The notes beneath the pieces are model-generated. The model was not told the DNA's origin, searched no databases, and saw nothing but the letters and a program-made list of their open reading frames with translations. This document shows positions 16,897 to 26,451 of a DNA stretch of 64,000 nucleotides, piece by piece; position 1 is the first letter of the stretch, and each line of letters opens with the position of its first letter. Both the position numbers and the translations under genes were made by a program. The stretch is from contig JAWXAZ010000133.1 of NCBI GenBank assembly GCA_034439755.1, positions 15,020 to 79,019 on the forward strand, written 5' to 3'. The stretch comes from B1 sp034439755 (GTDB lineage: Bacteria; Bacteroidota; Bacteroidia; UKL13-3).

Positions 16897-19248
16897 TTAT
16901 TGGGCTGTTACCCTTAATATTTTGTTAAAATTTGGTCCGCTTAGTTCAATAATATAAACGCCCATTTGAATATCTTTTGTTGGCACACTAATTAAATTTT
17001 TTCCTTGTAATGATTTAAATTCTTTCTTTTCCCAAATCAATTTACCTTGGATATCCCTTAAGCTAATGGCAATTTCACATTTATTTTGCAAGGTAAATTC
17101 TAAATTTAATTCGTTGTTAAAGGGGTTTGGATATGCATTGGCCTGAACCAAAAACTGACTTTCGTTTACGCCTAAAGCCCAAAAAGACAAAATCCCCGAA
17201 GATGTATCTGAGCATTGGTTTGCAGAAAATGCGATTAACTTAAATGGAATGTCTGCAGCTCCTGATATTTTATAGATAAGCTCGTTGGCCGTTGAGGTTT
17301 GGTTTGAACCAAATTTCCATATGCTGTAAAGCGCACCTTCCGAATTGTTTTTTAAACTAAATTGATTGCTATCTAACCTTACAATTTGCGCCACCGCTGT
17401 GGGCGAAACATTAACTGAAATAGTTTGTGTATTGGAGTCAATTGCAACGCCGTTCGAATCTAAAATTAATAAGGTAATTGGAAAGCTGCCCGAATTAGGG
17501 TAAAACTTTGTTGGGTTTTCTTCAGATGATGTTGTTCCATCATGGTATTTCCAAAGGTACCTATTAGCAAAATTAGAAATATTAATCAGGTTTACATTTA
17601 AAGGGGCACATCCTTTTAATGGCTCTGCATTAAAAGCTGCTGTAGGATTATTACCCAGCGTAAAGCTAATTGAACTGTCTGCATTTTGTGTAATATTACT
17701 AATTACTAAATTAGAAGCTTGCTTCACACCCCCTAATTTGTAGTGAAGAGATGAATTTGGGTTTGTGTAAGAATTAAAGTTCCTATTATTGGTGTTGCCT
17801 GGGAATAAATCTCCTGCGTCGCCTCGGTTAGTCCCTTTTTCTAAGTCTCTATTACCATCTGCCTGCATTAAACCTACCCCATAAGCACTTGTGTCATTAT
17901 TCACATTATTGGAACCGCCTGCCGACAAAAGCCTAGCTTTACTTGAATTTATATGCCAAATGGCTAATCCTTTACCTGGCAAGTATTGATCAAATCCCTT
18001 TTTCTGCCTGTTTTCAATTAAGAAAAATTCATTGGCTTGGCTTGTGTTAATTCTAAAGGCGAAATTACTATCTGCCAAACTTTTAGGGATGGTATAAGTA
18101 CCGTTACTGTTAATTACCACAGGTTGATTCCATTGCATCACCAATCGCGTCCAAGCGTCGTGCATACATGGCGTCTTTTCATTATTAAGCCATGGTCCGC
18201 CAGCCATATTTGCAAAATTGCCAGCACCTTCGCCTTTCGATTGGGTAGAATAAATATCTGGCAGGTCTATTAAATGACCAAATTCATGGGAGATAACCCC
18301 AATTCCTACTTGTGTATAAGCCCCACCGCTGTACCTTTTTTCTGGGAAAATTCCGTAAGAATCAACCAATACCCCATCCACCATAACTGAACCAACAGAA
18401 TAAGCTAGGTTGTAGCGATGGCTCCAAATATAATTGTTTGCAGATGGAGCGCTTTGTTCCTCCGCACCAATCCCTGCATGCATAATGATAATTCCGTCTA
18501 CATAACCATCGCTGTCGTTATCATATTTCGAAAAATCTACGCCGGCCGAATCTGCAGCCAAAATGGCTCTCTTAACTAGTTCTCCTACATTGTAGTTGTA
18601 GTTAGGCGATGACTTTCCATAATTCATGTAGGTGTTTGAGGCCATATACCATCCAAATACATCAACGCTAAGGTCTAATTGATTAAATGAGCTTTTTAAA
18701 TAATAATCTCTAAAAGAACCAGTTCCATTATAGTTTTTCTTCATTAATAGTGAATCGAAATTCGATTTGGCGATGGAGGCAGGAAGGTCTGGATATTGGA
18801 TAAGGAGTGTTAAAACCTTGCGATTGCCTTTTGAAGGGAAAGGTTTTCCCCCAGCTTTTTTCAGGTTTACCTGATTGTTTTGGTAAAAGGACGCCTGAAT
18901 GATAGAAATTTGTTGCTCACTATACCTTAAATGAGGTGTTGTGGATAGGGTTGTTTTCTTCAATTCGTTTTTGGCAACAACACCAGATCCAACCAAATTT
19001 TGGTTCAGGTCTAATGTTGCATATTCCATAAAACCACTCTTATTTTCAACGAGTGTTAAGCCTTCTATGGTTTCAAAGTAGGTTATCATTTCATTTCCGA
19101 ATACCCTCACTGTTACATGTGATCCATCTGGATTTTGCTTGTCGAATGTTTCTTCTTTTACCGAACAATTGCTTCTGGAAATTTGGCCATAAGAAACGTT
19201 GATAATTAGTGAAAAAAATAACAATGCAATTAGTTTAAAAACCTTCAT
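16897..19248 (-). CDS. T9SS-secreted M6-family metalloprotease
   Basis: A 783-residue secreted protease. Signal peptide to about residue 21, a propeptide-like region (30-130), then the M6 (immune inhibitor A-like) catalytic domain with the zinc motif HEFGH at 321-325 followed by LIDLPDIY. A Ca-binding-like YDNDSDGYVDGIIIMH precedes it. A PKD-type domain (about 545-620, CAPLNVNLINIS...NPTKFYP) and a T9SS type A sorting domain (VQANAYPNPFNNELNLEF...) end the protein. It cleaves extracellular or surface proteins; nutrition or surface processing are both possible. Confidence 0.9.
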   Translation of the reverse strand: MKVFKLIALLFFSLIINVSYGQISRSNCSVKEETFDKQNPDGSHVTVRVFGNEMITYFETIEGLTLVENKSGFMEYATLDLNQNLVGSGVVAKNELKKTTLSTTPHLRYSEQQISIIQASFYQNNQVNLKKAGGKPFPSKGNRKVLTLLIQYPDLPASIAKSNFDSLLMKKNYNGTGSFRDYYLKSSFNQLDLSVDVFGWYMASNTYMNYGKSSPNYNYNVGELVKRAILAADSAGVDFSKYDNDSDGYVDGIIIMHAGIGAEEQSAPSANNYIWSHRYNLAYSVGSVMVDGVLVDSYGIFPEKRYSGGAYTQVGIGVISHEFGHLIDLPDIYSTQSKGEGAGNFANMAGGPWLNNEKTPCMHDAWTRLVMQWNQPVVINSNGTYTIPKSLADSNFAFRINTSQANEFFLIENRQKKGFDQYLPGKGLAIWHINSSKARLLSAGGSNNVNNDTSAYGVGLMQADGNRDLEKGTNRGDAGDLFPGNTNNRNFNSYTNPNSSLHYKLGGVKQASNLVISNITQNADSSISFTLGNNPTAAFNAEPLKGCAPLNVNLINISNFANRYLWKYHDGTTSSEENPTKFYPNSGSFPITLLILDSNGVAIDSNTQTISVNVSPTAVAQIVRLDSNQFSLKNNSEGALYSIWKFGSNQTSTANELIYKISGAADIPFKLIAFSANQCSDTSSGILSFWALGVNESQFLVQANAYPNPFNNELNLEFTLQNKCEIAISLRDIQGKLIWEKKEFKSLQGKNLISVPTKDIQMGVYIIELSGPNFNKILRVTAQ

Positions 19249-19268
19249 CTATTGGATTAATTAGTCTT

Positions 19269-19299
19269 GCAATTTATAAATTATGGCTGTAAATCCAAA
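19269..19299 (-). promoter_or_regulatory. Promoter of the M6 protease gene
   Basis: On the minus strand TTTG (19299-19296), exactly 19 nt, then TAAATTGC (19276-19269). The -33 box and spacing are exact; the -7 box is imperfect. Confidence 0.4.
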
Positions 19300-19402
19300 A
19301 TACTGCCTTATTCATTGTACAATCAACAGTTTAAACTGGTTTTTTTGGCAATTAAACTGCTTTTATAGTTGGTTTTTTTTGTAAATTTGTGTTTATAAAA
19401 TT

Positions 19403-19918
19403 TTGGTTTTGAAAAGGATAGTGAAACTTTTATTGTTGATTCCTTTTATAATATTGTTTAGTGGACTTAAAGACAAGGGTTATGATAGGATAGATCCATT
19501 TAAAAATGGAATGGCAAAGGTATACAAGGATGGTAAAATTGGATATATAAATACCCAAGGAGAGGAATTTATAAAATGCAGGTACCATTACATCGGTGAT
19601 TTTGTAAATGGGGTTGCTAAAGCAATGGTTAACCATAAGTTTGGGTATATTAATTTAAATGATGAAGAAATAATTCCAATCAAATTTGATTTTATCGGTC
19701 CATTTAAGAATAATCTCGCATTGGTTAAGATTAAAGATCAATCTGGATTGGTTAATTCGGAAGGCGAATTAATTTGCCCAATCATATATGATGAAATTGG
19801 AACATTTAATAAAAATGGGGTAGCAAAGGTTAGAATTAAACGATTGGAGGGTAAGATAAACACCTATGGCGAAGAGGTTGTGCCCGTTTACAAACCAATT
19901 GTTATTGTAGAAGAATAA
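19403..19918 (+). CDS. WG-repeat protein
   Basis: A 171-residue protein with an N-terminal hydrophobic segment (about 4-20) and four WG-type repeats: MAKVYKDGKIGYINTQGEE, KAMVNHKFGYINLNDEE, LALVKIKDQSGLVNSEGE and AKVRIKRLEGKINTYGEE. WG repeats form beta-sheet interaction surfaces; no catalytic motif is seen. There is no ATG near the frame start: TTG 19403 or TTG 19409 must be used. A TAAATTTG -7 element lies at 19382-19389, giving a very short leader. Role unknown. Confidence 0.75.
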   Translation: MVLKRIVKLLLLIPFIILFSGLKDKGYDRIDPFKNGMAKVYKDGKIGYINTQGEEFIKCRYHYIGDFVNGVAKAMVNHKFGYINLNDEEIIPIKFDFIGPFKNNLALVKIKDQSGLVNSEGELICPIIYDEIGTFNKNGVAKVRIKRLEGKINTYGEEVVPVYKPIVIVEE

Positions 19919-19959
19919 GCATTCAATCAACAAACTTTTTAAGGGTCGAGTTTTTTTCC

Positions 19960-19967
19960 TACTTTCG
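19960..19967 (+). promoter_or_regulatory. -7 promoter element of rpoN
   Basis: TACTTTCG fits TAnnTTTG with one change. It lies 10 nt before the ATG at 19978, so the mRNA leader would be only a few bases. No exact -33 TTG is seen (a T-run is at that place). Confidence 0.4.
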
Positions 19968-19977
19968 CAGATAGAAG

Positions 19978-21456
19978 ATGCTAAAACAAGGATTACAACA
20001 AAGTCAATTACAAAAGCTTTCGCCGCAACAAATTCAGTTTATAAAATTGTTGCAGTTAAATTCCGTTGATATTATTCAAAGGATAGATCAGGAATTAATA
20101 GAAAACCCCGCCTTATTAAAAGCAGCAGATTCTGATGCAGCACCAGATGAAACTGCACCCATTTCTGAAAGCGAACTTGCAACACCAGAAGAAGAAACCA
20201 AAGATGTTACCGTAGACGATTTTTTGGCAGAGGAAACTTTTGATGTAAAAGATTATGTAAACGATGAATATGATCCTGAGGGTTTTCACTTAAGTGATGA
20301 AGGTGATGAAGAAAAGAAGGAAAGGCCTTTAGCAGAATTTCATTCTTTTCACGAAGAACTTATGGAACAGTTTGCTGCCATAGCCGAAAACGAAAAGGAA
20401 TTAACAATAGGCAGCCAAATAATTGGGTCTATTGACGACGATGGATATTTGCGTAGGCCATTAGAAGCAATCGTAAATGATTTGGCGTTTTCAATGAATG
20501 TAGAAGCTAGCATAGAAGAGCTAAATAAAGTATTGCATAAAGTTCAGAACCTCGATCCGGCTGGAATTGGCGCAACTTCCTTACAAGATTGTTTATTGCT
20601 TCAACTTAAGCGCAAAGACCAACATGCAATAACAGTAAAATATGCCATCTTAATATTGTCAAATTATTTTGATGATTTTACGAAGAAGCATTACGAAAAA
20701 CTTACAAAATCTTTGAAGATTTCTGATGCCGAATTAAAAGAAATTATTCATGTAATTACCCGCCTAAATCCTAAGCCAGGCGAAGCAATAGACAACACCG
20801 CCACTCAATATATTACACCCGATTTTATCTTAATTGAAGAATTAGGTAAATTAATGGTTCACCTTAACTCTAGAAATGCGCCAGATTTAAGAATCAGTAA
20901 AAATTATTTAGAAACCCTAAAGGGCTATGATGAGTCTAAAGCCCCTTCAAGAGAGCAAAAAGAAACCGCCCAATTTATTAAACAAAAATTGGATGGCGCA
21001 AGGTGGTTTATCGATTGTATTAAGCAAAGACATAATACCCTTTTGTCTACCATGAATGCGATTCTTAAATTTCAATATCGTTTTTTTCAAGAGGGCGATG
21101 AGTCTTTTTTAAGGCCAATGATTTTAAAGGATATTGCAGAAATAACGCATTTAGATATTTCTACCATTAGCAGAGTAGCAAATAGCAAGTATGTGCAAAC
21201 GGAATGGGGAACATTTCCGCTTAAATTTTTCTTTAGTGAAGGCATACAAACAGATGATGGCGATGAAGTAAGTAGCAGGGAGGTGAAAAAGATTTTGAAA
21301 GAAGCAATTGAAGCCGAAGATAAATCTAAACCATTACCCGATGAAAAACTTATGGATATATTAAAGGAAAAGGGGTATAATATTGCTAGAAGAACTGTTG
21401 CCAAATATAGAGAGCAAATGAATATTCCTGTGGCGCGGTTAAGGAAAGAAATTTAA
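19978..21456 (+). CDS. rpoN: RNA polymerase sigma-54 factor
   Basis: A 492-residue sigma-54. Region I is glutamine/leucine-rich (LQQSQLQKLSPQQIQFIKLLQ, 7-27). An acidic region II follows (about 50-110). The core-binding domain contains LDPAGIGATSLQDCLLLQL. The HTH (DISTISRVANSKYVQTEWG) and the RpoN box ARRTVAKYRE near the C-terminus are intact. It directs polymerase to -24/-12 promoters with AAA+ activators. None of those activators is encoded in this window. Its 3' end overlaps the convergent gene by 4 nt. Confidence 0.95.
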   Translation: MLKQGLQQSQLQKLSPQQIQFIKLLQLNSVDIIQRIDQELIENPALLKAADSDAAPDETAPISESELATPEEETKDVTVDDFLAEETFDVKDYVNDEYDPEGFHLSDEGDEEKKERPLAEFHSFHEELMEQFAAIAENEKELTIGSQIIGSIDDDGYLRRPLEAIVNDLAFSMNVEASIEELNKVLHKVQNLDPAGIGATSLQDCLLLQLKRKDQHAITVKYAILILSNYFDDFTKKHYEKLTKSLKISDAELKEIIHVITRLNPKPGEAIDNTATQYITPDFILIEELGKLMVHLNSRNAPDLRISKNYLETLKGYDESKAPSREQKETAQFIKQKLDGARWFIDCIKQRHNTLLSTMNAILKFQYRFFQEGDESFLRPMILKDIAEITHLDISTISRVANSKYVQTEWGTFPLKFFFSEGIQTDDGDEVSSREVKKILKEAIEAEDKSKPLPDEKLMDILKEKGYNIARRTVAKYREQMNIPVARLRKEI

Positions 21457-22256
21457 TGTAAGTGCTTTTTTATTTTATGGAAGCGGTGGCTTTCAGAAAA
21501 GGCATGCAAAAGCAAGGCTATGCTAAACAATGCTCCAGAAATAGAAATCCATTTAAACAACAGGTTTTTGGATGCTTCCGATTGGTCAACCCCAATTAAA
21601 ATGATTGAACAGAGAAACAGACCACCCATGGTTAGTTGAAATTTTGAAATAGATTCTAGGCTACCTTTATTCGATTTTAAGCTTAAACTATGCGAAAGTA
21701 AATCAAATTCTTTGGAGGCTTTTGTAAGGATATTTGGAGTTGAATATTGATTGTTTTTAGGCAATGGCGCATCAATTTGGTTATATTGCTTTTCTTCCTT
21801 TTCAGAATATTTGTCCTCATTTTGTATAGCAATGAAGTTGGCACCTGGAATATTCTTTCCATCCATTTTTATTACTTTAAAAGGTTTGTTTTTGAAAAAC
21901 CCCCTGGCGTACTTAACAAAATCAGTTGATTTGTGGAGCGTTTGGCTTGGTTTTACAATGAGAATATTTGCGAGATTATTGTGCTCAACCAATTCTTCTT
22001 TGGTAAAAAAGTATGCCGAATAGTTTTTGTAATCTTGCCGAACCAACCATTGCACCTGAGTAATAAGCTCGCTTTCATTGATAAGGTCGTCATAAACCAG
22101 CGCAATGTGCCTTTCATATTGCACTTTAGGCTCAAACATTTGCTTGTCATTTTCCTTCTTAAATGATTGAAGCAAATGCGCAATAAACAAGTAAATTAGG
22201 CTCAAGATAATAAAAGCCAACAGCATTTTTAAGGTAATAACAACTAAGGTAATCAT
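21453..22256 (-). CDS. Hypothetical membrane protein, 267 residues
   Basis: I do not recognise this family. One N-terminal membrane span (about 7-29), a soluble region of about 170 residues with an alpha/beta look (ERHIALVYDDLINESELITQVQWLV, NLANILIVKPS) and two C-terminal spans (about 208-224 and 233-251). The tail is rich in histidine and lysine (HRFHKIKKHLH). It is 12 nt downstream of another small membrane protein gene, so the two probably act together. The gene is conserved enough in structure to be real but offers no motif. Confidence 0.65.
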   Translation of the reverse strand: MITLVVITLKMLLAFIILSLIYLFIAHLLQSFKKENDKQMFEPKVQYERHIALVYDDLINESELITQVQWLVRQDYKNYSAYFFTKEELVEHNNLANILIVKPSQTLHKSTDFVKYARGFFKNKPFKVIKMDGKNIPGANFIAIQNEDKYSEKEEKQYNQIDAPLPKNNQYSTPNILTKASKEFDLLSHSLSLKSNKGSLESISKFQLTMGGLFLCSIILIGVDQSEASKNLLFKWISISGALFSIALLLHAFSESHRFHKIKKHLH

Positions 22257-22268
22257 GACAATAGCTGA

Positions 22269-22547
22269 TTACAAAAAATTGTTCGAAACCTGATCCTTGC
22301 CTTCAAAATAAGCATTGTCTATGGGCGTGTCGATACCCGGAAATAAATCGATTTGAAAAACGTGTTTTAACTCAATTATTGAGATTAAAATTAAAATTAG
22401 GACCAATGCCAAGTAACTATACTTTGCAAAGTCAATTAGACCGCTAATTAATTTCGAAAATAAAATCTCAGACTTGTCTCTTAGTCCTAAATCTGAAAAG
22501 GTAATTTGGCTACCAAATTGCCTGTTTACTTTATTCGTGTTTTCCAT
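22269..22547 (-). CDS. Hypothetical single-span membrane protein, 92 residues
   Basis: Not recognised. A polar N-terminus (1-38), one strong transmembrane segment (about 43-60, YLALVLILILISIIEL) and a short acidic tail. It precedes the 267-residue membrane protein gene by 12 nt, and the pair likely forms a two-gene operon next to rpoN. Codon use looks like that of the neighbours. Confidence 0.55.
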   Translation of the reverse strand: MENTNKVNRQFGSQITFSDLGLRDKSEILFSKLISGLIDFAKYSYLALVLILILISIIELKHVFQIDLFPGIDTPIDNAYFEGKDQVSNNFL

Positions 22548-22743
22548 TGGCTTAACGTTTTAGTTTAAAATTTGAGTAATACAACTAACTGTCAACCAAA
22601 AATAATTATTTAAATGGAATAAAAAGCAATTTAAGTAGCGATAAAATTAGTCTTAATATGTTATCGCCTGATTGTCAATGAATAAAAATTTTAAAATTAC
22701 ATAAATACGGTTTAAATGATTTTAAAAACAATTTAAATGGTGG

Positions 22744-23049
22744 TTATATTTCTTCAAGCAGGGTTCTAAATGCGGTAAATGCTCCCCCAAACTTCTTGAA
22801 GGTATCGGCTTGAAGTTTGGGTGCGAACTCTAATTGATACCGCTCATAGTTTTCCATATTCAAGGAAGAATATTGTATAGCATAGGTTGTGCCTAATTCA
22901 TCCTCTTGTCTACTTAATAGTTTTAGCATCCTATAGCTGGTAAACATTCCTGTATTCATTACATCTTGTAGGTGTATTTTTTGCATCCATTCTAGCCACT
23001 CAAGGTGAATAGGTTCATCCACATTGATGGTAACATTATATATAATCAT
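22744..23049 (-). CDS. DUF4286 family protein
   Basis: A 101-residue cytosolic protein; IIYNVTINVDEPIHLEWLEWM, HLQDVMNTGMFTSYRML and TYAIQYSS identify the DUF4286 (dimeric ferredoxin-like alpha/beta) family. No catalytic residues known. One nt separates its start from the stop of the TPR gene, so they are co-transcribed. Confidence 0.85.
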   Translation of the reverse strand: MIIYNVTINVDEPIHLEWLEWMQKIHLQDVMNTGMFTSYRMLKLLSRQEDELGTTYAIQYSSLNMENYERYQLEFAPKLQADTFKKFGGAFTAFRTLLEEI

Positions 23050-23050
23050 A

Positions 23051-24877
23051 TTAGTTTAATTGATCTCCTCTTAAAAGCCTAAACTGCTTTCTCGTATCGG
23101 TTAAAAAAAAGCTTCCAGGATAAGCATCCAAAAACTTTTCGTAAAATTTGAGTGCTTCCGCTGGTCTATTTAATTGAAATTGGTTCAGCCTAGCCAATTG
23201 ATAAAGTGAATTATCTCCCAATATGTCTGAACCAAAATTTTGAACAACCATTTCAAAGTATTTTGCAGCCTGATTAAAGTCCTTTATATCCATATAGATT
23301 TGTGCCCTTTTAAATAAAATATCATCTGCTAAAGCATGCTTTGGATATAAGGAATCGAGGCTATCAAGTATGCTAAAAGCTAAGCGATAATTCTTCTGAA
23401 CATAATTTAAATCGGCTTTGGCATAAAGGTGTAAAGGCTCCAAATTGCTATCCACAGAATTGTCTTGAATTAAAAGGGATAATTCCAAGGCATTGTTAGC
23501 AATGAGTTGCGTTGTAGCAGTCTTCAATACGTCCAATTGTGCTTTAGCCCATTCAAATTCGCCGAGATAATAACTCAATCGCGCGTTTCTATACTTAGCC
23601 TCCTGCCCCAATGGCTCCTGTAAGAAGTCTTTGTCTACCTGTCCATAAAGCAACATCGCCTCCCAAACCTCTCCTTTCATCACATAAAAATCTGCCAAAT
23701 CCAATTTGCAATTGGCCTGCAAGTTTCTATCAATGCGTGGCATCGCAATAATTTGTTCGTAATGTTTAATGGCCTTAGGATAATCGTTTAGATAATATGC
23801 CTCTAAATTTGCTAAACGGCTGATGGTGGCTGCCGTTCCTGGATTTTCACCCAATTCATTAAGTACATTTTGATACTCTCCAACAAGCACTTTTAAATCT
23901 TCGGAAGTATAATTTCCTTGTAAGATTTTTTTGCTTCTCGCTTCTAGTTCCGAACTTTTAGCAAAGCTATAATAAGGTTTATCATTCCCCAACATGGCCA
24001 CTTGCCTAAAAATTTGAATGGCCGCATCATATTTTTCATTGGCCATTGCTAAGAATCCTAAATCCATTATGCGTCTGCCTTCTTCCTTAAATTTTCTGTC
24101 CAATGTTTTTGCATAAACTATGGCCAACTCATATTCATTCTTCTGAACATGATACCAAATAAGCATTTCATTAAAGACACTTCTTTCTGGGTATTGTTTG
24201 TTCTTCTTGTTTAAACTTTGCTTAAGCCAATCAAAATCCTCCTTTGTTTCTAGTTTATTTTGTAAAAAACCCTGAACTTCTGAAATGCTACTTTCATCAA
24301 TTACAAGCACATTTAAGTACTCTTCAACCATTAACTTATTGTCCCCAATTTCACTGTATAAACCGCCTAACTCGCTGGCAAAAATTAATTCACTTCTTAC
24401 TATTTTTCGTCCCCTTAAATAGGTCTGAACCGAAAACGCTCGTTCGTCTCGTTTTTCAAATGCTTTTGCCAATGAATATACCTCAGATTCTTGTGGCTTC
24501 ATTTCGTCGATTAAAGCATTAAATAGTTTAATAGCCTTTTGGTCTTCTTGCTGTAATCTGTATATATATCCCTGATCTACCTGATAAAAATATTGTGATT
24601 CGAAGCGCTTCGATTGTTTTTTGCATAGCTTTTGCGCACTGGTAAAATCCTTTTGTGCGGTATAACACTTAAATAAATTATCGTAAAAATAAAAGGATTT
24701 TGGGTTCTTATTTAATAGCTTTTCATACATGTCGCTTGCCTTACTATACTCTTTATTTGCAAGATACTGGGCGGCAAGTTCTTCATCTGCCATTTGGCCC
24801 TGTACCAATAAAGTAAGGATAGAAAATAGCGCTGCAAGCAGACATCTATTGAATATTTTTAATCCAGATTTTTCCAT
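23051..24877 (-). CDS. Exported TPR-repeat protein
   Basis: About 608 residues from the chosen start. Signal peptide (MEKSGLKIFNRCLLAALFS..., cleavage near LVQGQ), then many tetratricopeptide repeats such as EYSKASDMYEKLLNKNPKSFYFYDNL, DYPKAIKHYEQIIAMP and RPAEALKFYEKFLDAYPGS. TPR arrays of this size in the periplasm act as scaffolds for envelope assembly. An in-frame ATG at 24910 is rejected because a TATTTTCG -7 element (24899-24892) lies between it and the ATG at 24877. DUF4286 follows directly. Confidence 0.85.
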   Translation of the reverse strand: MEKSGLKIFNRCLLAALFSILTLLVQGQMADEELAAQYLANKEYSKASDMYEKLLNKNPKSFYFYDNLFKCYTAQKDFTSAQKLCKKQSKRFESQYFYQVDQGYIYRLQQEDQKAIKLFNALIDEMKPQESEVYSLAKAFEKRDERAFSVQTYLRGRKIVRSELIFASELGGLYSEIGDNKLMVEEYLNVLVIDESSISEVQGFLQNKLETKEDFDWLKQSLNKKNKQYPERSVFNEMLIWYHVQKNEYELAIVYAKTLDRKFKEEGRRIMDLGFLAMANEKYDAAIQIFRQVAMLGNDKPYYSFAKSSELEARSKKILQGNYTSEDLKVLVGEYQNVLNELGENPGTAATISRLANLEAYYLNDYPKAIKHYEQIIAMPRIDRNLQANCKLDLADFYVMKGEVWEAMLLYGQVDKDFLQEPLGQEAKYRNARLSYYLGEFEWAKAQLDVLKTATTQLIANNALELSLLIQDNSVDSNLEPLHLYAKADLNYVQKNYRLAFSILDSLDSLYPKHALADDILFKRAQIYMDIKDFNQAAKYFEMVVQNFGSDILGDNSLYQLARLNQFQLNRPAEALKFYEKFLDAYPGSFFLTDTRKQFRLLRGDQLN

Positions 24878-24891
24878 AAGTTTAAGTATAG

Positions 24892-24899
24892 CGAAAATA
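24892..24899 (-). promoter_or_regulatory. -7 promoter element of the TPR/DUF4286 operon
   Basis: TATTTTCG on the minus strand fits TAnnTTTG with one change. It decides the start of the TPR gene (24877); the leader would be about 10 nt. No exact -33 box is seen. Confidence 0.35.
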
Positions 24900-24977
24900 G
24901 GTGAATCCATGTTATTTTTACCCTTTGCTTTTATTTAACGGGAATGATTTATTAAAATTTCTTATAATTGTGTTCAA

Positions 24978-26447
24978 TTGAGTACCCTAAAAAAATTAGC
25001 CAGACAAACTGCCATTTACGGATTAAGCACCATTGCGGGAAGGTTTTTTTACTTTCTTTTGGTGCCATTGTATACCCGTGTTTTCACTCAAATTGAGTAT
25101 GGAATTAACACCGAGTTTTATGCCTATATGTCCTTTTTTAACATACTACTCACACATGGTATGGAAACGGCATTTTTTAGGTTCGCAGAAAAGGAAAACA
25201 GCAAGAAAGTTTTTGCAAATGCCTTAATTTCTGTCCTTGGCGTTGCGGGCGTATTTGTATTACTTTTTCTCGGTTTTGGTCAGCAAATCGCTTCATTTAT
25301 TGGGTATGGCAACAACCCCGAATACGTTTATTTTACAGTTGGAATTTTATTTTTTGATAGTATTTCGGCCATTCCTTTTGCCTTATTGCGTTTTCAAAAT
25401 AGGCCAGTTCGATTTGCCCTAATAAAGAATACCAATATTTTATTGCTAATTCTTCTCAACTTATATTTTTTAATACTCGGGCCATATTGGCAACAAACCT
25501 ATGGAACCTTGTTGCCTTTTTATGTGCCAGGCATGGGTATTACCAGTGTTTTTCTCTCTAATTTAGTGGCTAGTATTGTTACCACCGTGCTTTTAAGCAG
25601 AGAGCTTTTGGGTATTGGTTTTGGTTTTAATTACCAGCAATGGCAACGCATGTTTAGCTACGCTGTGCCTATGATATGGGTTGGTTTTGCAGGCATGATA
25701 AATGAAACATTAGACAGGGCAATGCTTAGGTATGTATTGCCAAACGGGGATGAAGCAAGGGCCATGAATGGCATTTATGGCGCCAATTATAAATTGTCTA
25801 TAATCATTACCCTATTTATTCAAGCGTTTAAATTTGCCGCAGAACCATTTTTCTTTGCCCATTCCAAAACCACAGAGAAACGAGATTTATATCCCAAAGT
25901 GATGAATTATTTTATTTGGATTTGCCTTTTTGTTTTCATGTTAGTGGTTTTTTTCCTGCATTATTTTAAGATTTTTATAGATGAAAAATTCTATGAAGGC
26001 TTAGTTGTTGTGCCCATTCTCCTTTTTGCCAATATCTTTCTCGGTATTTATTACAATGTTTCTATCTGGTATAAATTATCGGATCAAACCAAAAAAGGGG
26101 CTCAAATTTCTATGATGGGAGCAGCCATTACCATTGGTCTGAACCTATTGTTGATTCCAAAATATGGCTATGTGGGTTGCGCTTGGACAACCTTTGTTTG
26201 TTACCTTTTTATGATGATAATTGGCTATCTATGGGGACAAAAATACTATCCTATACCTTACAGTTTGGGTAGGGCATTTACTTATTTGATGGTAACCTTA
26301 GGCTTTTATGTGCTGGTGCATATTTCGCTTCTTTGGGTGGAGGCACATTCCTTTGTTGGGTTTCTCATTAGAACAAGTTTGTTATTGGCTTTTGTAGCTT
26401 TGGGTTATTTCTTAGAACAAAAAAATAATAAGGCCTCTTTGGCTTAA
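24978..26447 (+). CDS. Polysaccharide biosynthesis flippase (Wzx/MATE-like)
   Basis: A 489-residue membrane protein with about 14 spans of the MOP superfamily oligosaccharide flippases. The opening STLKKLARQTAIYGLSTIAGR is the conserved family N-terminus and fixes the start at TTG 24978. FSYAVPMIWVGFAGMINETLDR and the C-terminal polysaccharide-synthase region are clear. It should move lipid-linked sugars across the inner membrane. It heads a run of genes (dut, nucleotidyltransferase, TPR, DUF4292, EnvC-like) with tight spacing, 4 nt before dut. Confidence 0.88.
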   Translation: MSTLKKLARQTAIYGLSTIAGRFFYFLLVPLYTRVFTQIEYGINTEFYAYMSFFNILLTHGMETAFFRFAEKENSKKVFANALISVLGVAGVFVLLFLGFGQQIASFIGYGNNPEYVYFTVGILFFDSISAIPFALLRFQNRPVRFALIKNTNILLLILLNLYFLILGPYWQQTYGTLLPFYVPGMGITSVFLSNLVASIVTTVLLSRELLGIGFGFNYQQWQRMFSYAVPMIWVGFAGMINETLDRAMLRYVLPNGDEARAMNGIYGANYKLSIIITLFIQAFKFAAEPFFFAHSKTTEKRDLYPKVMNYFIWICLFVFMLVVFFLHYFKIFIDEKFYEGLVVVPILLFANIFLGIYYNVSIWYKLSDQTKKGAQISMMGAAITIGLNLLLIPKYGYVGCAWTTFVCYLFMMIIGYLWGQKYYPIPYSLGRAFTYLMVTLGFYVLVHISLLWVEAHSFVGFLIRTSLLLAFVALGYFLEQKNNKASLA

Positions 26448-26451
26448 AATA

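Noticed and set aside
22548..22743. Possible small RNA or tRNA in the gap before DUF4286
   Set aside because: No cloverleaf, terminator or promoter pattern was found; AT-rich spacer.
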